Assembly (NCBI GenBank): GCA_038523965.1
Contig: JBCBIX010000089.1
Location: forward strand, 1 to 11,850
From: JAJRXG01 sp038523965
Lineage (GTDB): Bacteria; Bacteroidota; Bacteroidia; Chitinophagales; Saprospiraceae
DNA length: 11,850 bases
Reading direction: 5' to 3'
Below the pieces are notes generated by a model. It saw nothing but the letters and a program-made list of their open reading frames with translations, did no database searches and was not told the origin of the DNA. The position numbers and the translations under genes were made by a program. This document shows, piece by piece, positions 6,914 to 11,850 of this stretch (its first letter is position 1; every line of letters begins with the position of its first letter).

Positions 6914-8212
6914 ATGCACCGCATGATTTTAAGGCCATTCTGTCTACTTACTCTGTTAGTGACTGGTATGATAGCTTACGCACAGCACGATGATCATAGT
7001 GGACACGAACAGGATGATCATCATGAAGAAGCTCATCATGATGGGGAGCACGGCGATAACAACGGCCATGCCCATGATGCCGAGTGTGGAGAACATGATC
7101 ATCAACATGGACCATACGATCCGAAGGCAACAGCTATGCATCACATTGCTGATGCCAATGTCTATACCATCTTAGATTTTGTACGAATTCCCCTTCCATG
7201 TATCCTGTATAGCAAAGAGACCGGTTGGGATGTATTTATGTCATCGAAGTTTGGTCCTGGTCATCATGATGATGGGCATTATGCCTATAACGGTTATGTG
7301 CTACATGAGGGTAGTGTGATGAAAGTTATCGAGCCTGGTTTTCCTGCAGTAGGGAAGCACGAGGTTGGCGGTTTCAGTTCAGATCATGGTGCCGACAAGA
7401 CTCAGCATTTTGTCTGTTACCAAGGGGAACCACAACTATTAGAGGCTAAGACCGTGTGGGATGGTGGAATACTCGGAGGAGGTGTGACCAGCTTTTATGA
7501 CTTCAGCATGACGAAGAATGTCGTGTCTATGATTCTTGTGTCATTGCTGCTATTCTTTTTGTTTAGATCTGCAGCAAGAGGGTATGCTGTGCGTGAAGGT
7601 GGAGCACCAAAGGGAGCTCAGTCGCTTCTCGAACCTGTTGTGACTTATATCAGAGATGAAGTTGCCATACCGTTTATCGGCGAGAAGCAATACATGAAGT
7701 TCTTACCGCTATTACTAAGTATGTTCTTCTTCATCTTGGGATTAAATCTCTGGGGACAGGTTCCATTCTTAGGAGGAACGAATGTCACGGGTAGCTTGAC
7801 GCTGACAGCCATATTAGCCATCATCGTTTTCTTGGTATCTAACTTTAATGGAAACAGACACTATTGGCAACATATTTTTTGGATGCCTGGAGTGCCAGTC
7901 TTCGTAAAGCCTCTTCTCGCATTCATAGAGCTATTGTCGCTGTTCATTAAGCCGTTGACCTTGATGCTCCGATTGGCAGGAAACATCAGCGCAGGTCACA
8001 TCGCTATAATCAGTTTCATCGGACTGATTTTCATTTTTGGTAATAGTGGAGAGAGTCTTGGTGGAGGTGTGGTTGGTTCTGTATTGTCCACCCTTCTGAC
8101 CATGTTTATGATGGCCATCGAGTTAATCGTGGCCTTTGTACAAGCATTTGTATTCACACTGCTATCGGCATCCTACATCGGTACAGCGGTAGAAGAACAC
8201 GAACATCATTAA
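6914..8212 (+). CDS. atpB: F0F1 ATP synthase subunit a with secreted His-rich N-terminal domain
   Basis: Subunit a forms the proton half-channels beside the c-ring. Residue numbers here count from the ATG at 6914 (432 aa). Residues 1-23 look like a signal peptide (MILRPFCLLTLLVTGMIAYA, then Q). An acidic, His-rich stretch with over a dozen His follows (about 24-67), then DPKATAMHHIADAN and the rest of a roughly 180-residue periplasmic region. Membrane helices start near 203. The essential channel Arg is R353 in LMLRLAGNISAGH, matching E. coli R210, and the last helix has VQAFVFTLLSASYIG. The frame is open back to TTG at 6851, but that part overlaps the probable promoter; ATG 6923 is an equally good alternative to 6914. 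The long N-terminal part is far beyond the usual bacterial length, although Bacteroidota copies are known to be extended. Confidence 0.95.
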   Translation: MHRMILRPFCLLTLLVTGMIAYAQHDDHSGHEQDDHHEEAHHDGEHGDNNGHAHDAECGEHDHQHGPYDPKATAMHHIADANVYTILDFVRIPLPCILYSKETGWDVFMSSKFGPGHHDDGHYAYNGYVLHEGSVMKVIEPGFPAVGKHEVGGFSSDHGADKTQHFVCYQGEPQLLEAKTVWDGGILGGGVTSFYDFSMTKNVVSMILVSLLLFFLFRSAARGYAVREGGAPKGAQSLLEPVVTYIRDEVAIPFIGEKQYMKFLPLLLSMFFFILGLNLWGQVPFLGGTNVTGSLTLTAILAIIVFLVSNFNGNRHYWQHIFWMPGVPVFVKPLLAFIELLSLFIKPLTLMLRLAGNISAGHIAIISFIGLIFIFGNSGESLGGGVVGSVLSTLLTMFMMAIELIVAFVQAFVFTLLSASYIGTAVEEHEHH

Positions 8213-8235
8213 TATTCACATAAACAACATTTGAC

Positions 8236-8442
8236 ATGACTGGAACATTAGCAGCAATTGGAGCAGGCTTAGCAGTGATTGGCGCTGGACTTGGTATCGG
8301 ACAGATCGGTGGTAAGTCAGTGGAGGCGATCGCTCGTCAGCCAGAAGCTTCGGGAGATATCCGCGGTGCTATGATCTTGACTGCCGCCTTCGTCGAGGGT
8401 GCAGCACTGGTCGCGATTCTACTATCGATCTTTTTTCAATAG
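8236..8442 (+). CDS. atpE: F0F1 ATP synthase subunit c
   Basis: This 68-residue hairpin protein forms the rotating c-ring. Helix 1 is Gly/Ala-rich (LAAIGAGLAVIGAGLGIGQIGG), the polar loop is ARQPEASGDIR (33-43), and helix 2 (AMILTAAFVEGAALVAILLSIFF) carries the ion-binding carboxylate E54. The residue after E54 is Gly rather than the Ser/Thr typical of sodium-binding rings, so proton coupling is expected. Q23 in helix 1 replaces the Lys I associate with many Bacteroidota (GIGKIGG); this is from memory of the family and unverified. The gene follows atpB by 23 nt with no clear ribosome-binding sequence. A strong hairpin with a T-tail starts 28 nt after its stop and may end many transcripts there, favouring the high c-subunit output that the ring needs. 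Confidence 0.97.
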   Translation: MTGTLAAIGAGLAVIGAGLGIGQIGGKSVEAIARQPEASGDIRGAMILTAAFVEGAALVAILLSIFFQ

Positions 8443-8470
8443 ACGATCGCATCAGGCGAATCAACGTATC

Positions 8471-8513
8471 AGAAGATAGGAGGCAGCGGTTGGCTGTTTT
8501 CTGTCTTCTTTTT
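8471..8513 (+). terminator. intrinsic terminator or attenuator between atpE and atpF
   Basis: Positions 8471-8487 (AGAAGATAGGAGGCAGC) pair with 8493-8509 (GCTGTTTTCTGTCTTCT) without a gap: 17 base pairs, four of them G.U, around the 5-nt loop GGTTG. A run of five Ts (8509-8513) follows at once. This is the standard form of a factor-independent terminator for plus-strand RNA. On the minus strand the four wobble pairs would be A-C mismatches, so the structure is strand-specific. It lies in the 119-nt gap between atpE and atpF, so full termination would cut off atpF-H-A-G unless there is read-through or a second promoter, and no convincing promoter is visible downstream. Partial termination or a stabilised 3' end for an atpBE message is the likely use. 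Confidence 0.75.
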
Positions 8514-8561
8514 CTATCACGTCGATGAGTAATCACTGCAGCATATCTTAAGAAACATAAC

Positions 8562-9074
8562 ATGATGTCTTTATTCCTTTTTGCCCCTTTTCAGCCTACT
8601 CCAGGTTTAGCGATTTGGTCGCTTCTGATCTTTTTGTTGTTTTGGTTTGTGATGGGTCGTACAGCCTTTAAGCCTATTACTGAAGCGCTGAAGAAGCGCG
8701 AAGATGATATTCAGTCTGCTCTGGATGAGGCAAAAAAGGCTCGTGAAGAAATGTCTAATCTTCAAGCTGAAAATGAATCACTACTCCAGCAGGCTCGCGA
8801 AGAACGAACTGCTTTGCTGAATGAGGCAAAGGATATGAAAACGAAGATTATAGCTGAAGCTCGAGAGAAAGCTAAAGCTGAAGCAACCAAAATCGTTACC
8901 GACGCCAAACAAGAAATCGAGGTGCAAAAGAAGGCGGCACTCGCGGAGGTAAAGAATACTGCCGGAATGATGGCCCTCGATATCGCTGAGAAGGTGATTC
9001 GAAAAGATCTTAAAGGTAATCCTGAGCAAGAAGCCTTCGTCAGCCAATTGATCACAGAGATTAGTTCTAACTAA
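8562..9074 (+). CDS. atpF: F0F1 ATP synthase subunit b
   Basis: Subunit b is the peripheral stalk that holds the F1 head against subunit a. This 170-residue protein has one N-terminal membrane helix (about 15-35, LAIWSLLIFLLFWFVMG). A long charged helix follows, rich in Ala, Glu, Lys and Arg, with the family pattern KPITEALKKREDDIQSALDEAKKAREE (about 37-63). It ends in the delta-binding region (MMALDIAEKVIRKDL...FVSQLITEI). Two ATG codons occur in tandem (8562 and 8565); either could start the protein. The leader is A-rich (AAGAAACATAAC) without a Shine-Dalgarno sequence. It follows the atpE hairpin by 48 nt and precedes atpH by 8 nt. Confidence 0.95.
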   Translation: MMSLFLFAPFQPTPGLAIWSLLIFLLFWFVMGRTAFKPITEALKKREDDIQSALDEAKKAREEMSNLQAENESLLQQAREERTALLNEAKDMKTKIIAEAREKAKAEATKIVTDAKQEIEVQKKAALAEVKNTAGMMALDIAEKVIRKDLKGNPEQEAFVSQLITEISSN

Positions 9075-9082
9075 GTCAAGTT

Positions 9083-9643
9083 ATGTCCGTCATCCGCATC
9101 GCAGGCAGGTATGCCAAGTCACTGATCGAATTAGCGCAAGAGAAAGGGGAGCTTGAGGAGGTTCTTAGTGATATCCAAGGATTTAAGGACGCCATGGCCA
9201 ATCGTGACCTCCAATTACTCGTGAAAAGCCCAATCGTTTCTGCAGACAAAAAACTTGGTGTTTTTCAGGCACTATTTGGTGGGAAGGTCAGTGAGTTAAC
9301 GTCTGCATTTTTTGACATCATCATACGTAAAGGTAGAGAGCAGTATCTACCAGAGATAGCCACTGAGTTTATCTCACAATACAAACTTCTTCAGGGTATA
9401 ACCAGTGCTGAGTTGACTACAGCATCGGCAGTAACTGACGCTCAGATGGAGGAGATAAAGAAGCAAATGATCCACATCGGTGCAGCAGGAGAGAATGTTG
9501 AACTGTCTACTAAGGTGGATCAAGATATCATCGGTGGGTTTATTCTTGAGATCGGGGATCGTCTTTACGATGCAAGCATACGAACCAAGTTGGCCGAAAT
9601 GAAAAAGTCTTTAATCGACAATACATATATCAAATCTTTATAA
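9083..9643 (+). CDS. atpH: F0F1 ATP synthase subunit delta
   Basis: Subunit delta (OSCP) links the peripheral stalk to the top of the alpha3-beta3 head. This 186-residue protein has the helical N-terminal domain (RIAGRYAKSLIELAQEKG, residues 5-22; then LLVKSPIVSADKKLGVFQALF) and the conserved C-terminal motif IIGGFILEIGDRLYDASIRTKLAEMKKSL (about 150-178). Length and motifs are standard. It starts 8 nt after atpF and ends 11 nt before atpA, as expected for a tightly packed operon. Leaders here lack a recognisable Shine-Dalgarno sequence. Confidence 0.95.
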   Translation: MSVIRIAGRYAKSLIELAQEKGELEEVLSDIQGFKDAMANRDLQLLVKSPIVSADKKLGVFQALFGGKVSELTSAFFDIIIRKGREQYLPEIATEFISQYKLLQGITSAELTTASAVTDAQMEEIKKQMIHIGAAGENVELSTKVDQDIIGGFILEIGDRLYDASIRTKLAEMKKSLIDNTYIKSL

Positions 9644-9654
9644 AGTAAGAAGCC

Positions 9655-11235
9655 ATGGTAGGTATAAAGCCAGACGAGATATCCGCGATCCTTAAGCAGC
9701 AGCTTTCAGGATTTAGCTCAGCGACCGAACTTGAAGAAGTCGGAACAGTGCTCCAGATCGGTGATGGAATCGCCCGTGTGTATGGGCTTACTGGTGTCCA
9801 GGCTGGAGAATTGGTTGAATTCGAGACAGGTGTACAAGCTATCGCCTTGAACCTGGAAGAGGATAATGTTGGTGTGGTACTCTTAGGGTCTGGTGATGGT
9901 ATCCGAGAAGGTGCTACTGTCAAGCGCACGCGAAGGATTGCCTCGATAAATGTTGGTGAAGGATATGTCGGACGGGTAGTCAACCCACTTGGAGAACCAA
10001 TCGATGGCAAAGGGCCAATCACTGGGACTACCTACGAGATGCCACTCGAGCGAAAAGCACCTGGAGTCATCTACCGTCAGCCAGTAAATGAACCACTACA
10101 GACAGGTATCAAAGCTATAGATGCAATGATTCCGATCGGTAGGGGCCAGCGGGAGCTAATTATTGGTGATCGTCAGACGGGGAAGACAGCTATCGCGGTC
10201 GACACGATCATTAATCAACGTGAGTTTTACGAAGCTGGAGAGCCTGTTTTCTGTGTGTATGTCGCATCAGGACAGAAGGCATCAACTGTAGCCCAAGTGG
10301 CCAAGGTATTAGAGGAAAATGGTGCAATGGACTATACCGTCATTGTATCATCGTCAGCTGCAGACCCTGCTCCTCTGCAATTCTATGCACCATTTGCTGG
10401 TGCTGCGATTGGAGAGTTTTTTAGAGATACAGGAAGACCCGCTCTGATTGTGTATGATGACTTGTCAAAGCAAGCGGTAGCTTATCGTGAGGCGTCATTA
10501 TTGCTGAAGCGCCCTCCTGGTCGTGAGGCCTACCCCGGTGATGTATTCTACCTGCACTCAAGACTCCTTGAGAGAGCCGCCAAGATTATTGATAATGACG
10601 GTATAGCCAATGATATGAACGACTTGCCAGAGAGTCTAAAGTCGGCGGGTATCGTCAAAGGAGGCGGATCATTGACCGCCTTACCAATCATTGAAACCCA
10701 AGCCGGTGATGTCTCCGCCTATATCCCAACCAATGTGATTTCGATCACCGACGGTCAGATATTCTTGGAGTCGAATCTGTTCAATGCAGGTGTTCGTCCC
10801 GCGATTAATGTGGGTATCTCGGTATCACGTGTTGGGGGATCTGCTCAGATCAAGTCCATGAAGAAAGTGGCTGGAACCCTCAAGTTAGATCAGGCCCAGT
10901 TTAGGTCTTTAGAAGCGTTCGCCAAGTTTGGATCTGATCTTGATGCTGCAACTCAATTCGTACTTGAGAAGGGTAAACGAAATGTTGAGATTCTAAAGCA
11001 GCCGCAGTATTCACCTGTACCTGTCGAGAAGCAAGTAGCGATCATTTACTTAGGCACCAATGGTCTATTAAAGGATATCCCTGTCGATCGCGTAAAGGAA
11101 TTTGAGGAATTGTTCTTGACGACTCTCGAGGCCAAAGAACCTGAGGCATTAGCCACATTTAAATCCGGTAAGCTATCTGAGGAAGCGGTCGCATCAGTAA
11201 AGGCTGTTGCTGCGGATTTAGCAGCGACGTTTTAA
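9655..11235 (+). CDS. atpA: F0F1 ATP synthase subunit alpha
   Basis: Subunit alpha is the non-catalytic nucleotide-binding subunit of the alpha3-beta3 head. This 526-residue protein has the N-terminal beta-barrel domain (about 26-95, VGTVLQIGDGIARVYGL). It has the Walker A sequence GDRQTGKTA at 171-179 with K177 and T178, a Walker B-like strand ending in LIVYDDLSKQAVAYRE, and PPGREAYPGDVFYLHSRLLERAA. The arginine that reaches the catalytic site of beta is R392 in VGISVSRVGGSAQ. The C-terminal helical domain is complete. Length is slightly above the roughly 510 of many bacteria and normal for the phylum. The start at ATG 9655 (MVGIKPDEISAILKQQL) matches the family N-terminus. Confidence 0.98.
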   Translation: MVGIKPDEISAILKQQLSGFSSATELEEVGTVLQIGDGIARVYGLTGVQAGELVEFETGVQAIALNLEEDNVGVVLLGSGDGIREGATVKRTRRIASINVGEGYVGRVVNPLGEPIDGKGPITGTTYEMPLERKAPGVIYRQPVNEPLQTGIKAIDAMIPIGRGQRELIIGDRQTGKTAIAVDTIINQREFYEAGEPVFCVYVASGQKASTVAQVAKVLEENGAMDYTVIVSSSAADPAPLQFYAPFAGAAIGEFFRDTGRPALIVYDDLSKQAVAYREASLLLKRPPGREAYPGDVFYLHSRLLERAAKIIDNDGIANDMNDLPESLKSAGIVKGGGSLTALPIIETQAGDVSAYIPTNVISITDGQIFLESNLFNAGVRPAINVGISVSRVGGSAQIKSMKKVAGTLKLDQAQFRSLEAFAKFGSDLDAATQFVLEKGKRNVEILKQPQYSPVPVEKQVAIIYLGTNGLLKDIPVDRVKEFEELFLTTLEAKEPEALATFKSGKLSEEAVASVKAVAADLAATF

Positions 11236-11256
11236 TTTTTAATCGAGCATCTTAAG

Positions 11257-11850
11257 ATGAGTGGACAGCTAAAAGAAGTACGCGAGCGGATCAAATCCGT
11301 GAATAACACGCAGCAGATCACAAAGGCCATGAAGATGGTGTCTGCCGCTAAACTCCGACGTGCGCAGCAGGCCATCACTGAGATGCGTCCATACGCTGAA
11401 CGCCTCGACCTCATTCTGAAGAACATTTTGTCCAGTATGGATGCAGATGATGCAGGCACCAGCTATGGAGTTGAGCGTGATATCGAGCGGGTACTCCTCG
11501 TGGTGGTCACATCCAATCGTGGTTTAGCCGGGGCATTCAATAGTAACATCATCAAAGCTGCCGTGGCCAAGCTGAAAAGCTACTCAGCTCAGCATGCTGC
11601 TGGTCGTGTATCCATATTGTGTATTGGAAAAAAAGGTTTTGACTACTTCCGCAAGAGGTACAATGATGTAACCATTTTGGAAGATTACGTTGACCTGTTT
11701 AGTGATCTGTCTTTTGAGAATGTTGCACGAGCGTCGCAGCTGGCTATGGATGGTTTTGAGAGTAATGACTACGATGTAGTTGAGGTGGCTTACTCTAAAT
11801 TTAAGAATGCCGGAACACAAGAATCCGTTTGTGAGCGCTTCCTTCCTGTT
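11257..11850 (+). CDS. atpG: F0F1 ATP synthase subunit gamma, cut by the window end
   Basis: Subunit gamma is the central rotor shaft that couples the c-ring to catalysis. The window holds its first 198 residues; the frame is open to the last base, so the 3' end lies outside. The N-terminal helix is diagnostic: MSGQLKEVRERIKSVNNTQQ then ITKAMKMVSAAKLRRAQQAI (to about residue 40). The Rossmann-like middle domain follows (VLLVVVTSNRGLAGAFNSNI, about 84-103). It starts 21 nt after atpA. In many Bacteroidota the beta and epsilon genes (atpD-atpC) are encoded apart from this block; the window is too short to show whether that applies here. Confidence 0.96.
   Translation, partial: MSGQLKEVRERIKSVNNTQQITKAMKMVSAAKLRRAQQAITEMRPYAERLDLILKNILSSMDADDAGTSYGVERDIERVLLVVVTSNRGLAGAFNSNIIKAAVAKLKSYSAQHAAGRVSILCIGKKGFDYFRKRYNDVTILEDYVDLFSDLSFENVARASQLAMDGFESNDYDVVEVAYSKFKNAGTQESVCERFLPV

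Noticed and set aside
6948..7144. Open frames on both strands within the His-rich part of atpB
   Set aside because: They come from the repetitive CAT/GAT codons for His and Asp; no start context or family resemblance.
8544..8551. TATCTTAA as a second promoter for atpF
   Set aside because: Two mismatches to TAnnTTTG, no -33 element, and a transcript start would fall almost on the atpF ATG.
1..11850. CRISPR arrays, insertion sequences, integrase or phage genes, toxin-antitoxin pairs
   Set aside because: No direct-repeat arrays, transposase motifs or attachment-like repeats; nearly all DNA is taken up by conserved housekeeping genes.

Overview
The window looks like a chromosomal core-gene region of a member of the Bacteroidota. 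Several signs agree. Most starts lack a Shine-Dalgarno sequence and have A-rich leaders. Two upstream regions carry a TAnnTTTG box of the Bacteroidota type. The gene order pheT - small coiled-coil gene - zapA - rny is one I associate with this phylum. The ATP synthase subunit a has a signal peptide and a long His-rich N-terminal region. I cannot place the organism below phylum level.

Layout, left to right. (1) Positions 1-234 hold the 3' end of an unrecognised gene with one C-terminal membrane segment. It overlaps by 31 nt a small AhpD/carboxymuconolactone-decarboxylase-fold gene (204-572). (2) A DUF819-family multi-pass membrane protein lies on the minus strand (569-1822); its stop codon interlocks with that of the preceding gene. 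(3) A 99-nt divergent intergenic region separates it from a plus-strand cluster: pheT (phenylalanyl-tRNA synthetase beta chain, start corrected to 1922), a 101-aa coiled-coil protein, zapA and rny (ribonuclease Y). (4) About 230 nt of non-coding DNA with a good TAnnTTTG box precedes the F-type ATP synthase operon atpB-atpE-atpF-atpH-atpA-atpG; atpG runs off the right edge. The beta and epsilon genes (atpD, atpC) are not in the window.

The genes cover translation (pheT), division-ring regulation (zapA and perhaps its coiled-coil neighbour), mRNA turnover (rny) and energy conversion (atp). All are read left to right except the DUF819 gene. Nothing looks like a mobile element, defence island, CRISPR array or prophage.

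I did not find a new multi-gene system. The most interesting non-coding signal is a 17-bp G.U-containing hairpin with a 5-T tail between atpE and atpF. It has the form of a strand-specific intrinsic terminator inside the ATP synthase operon and could raise expression of the c subunit over the genes downstream. Second is the secreted, His-rich N-terminal domain of AtpB.
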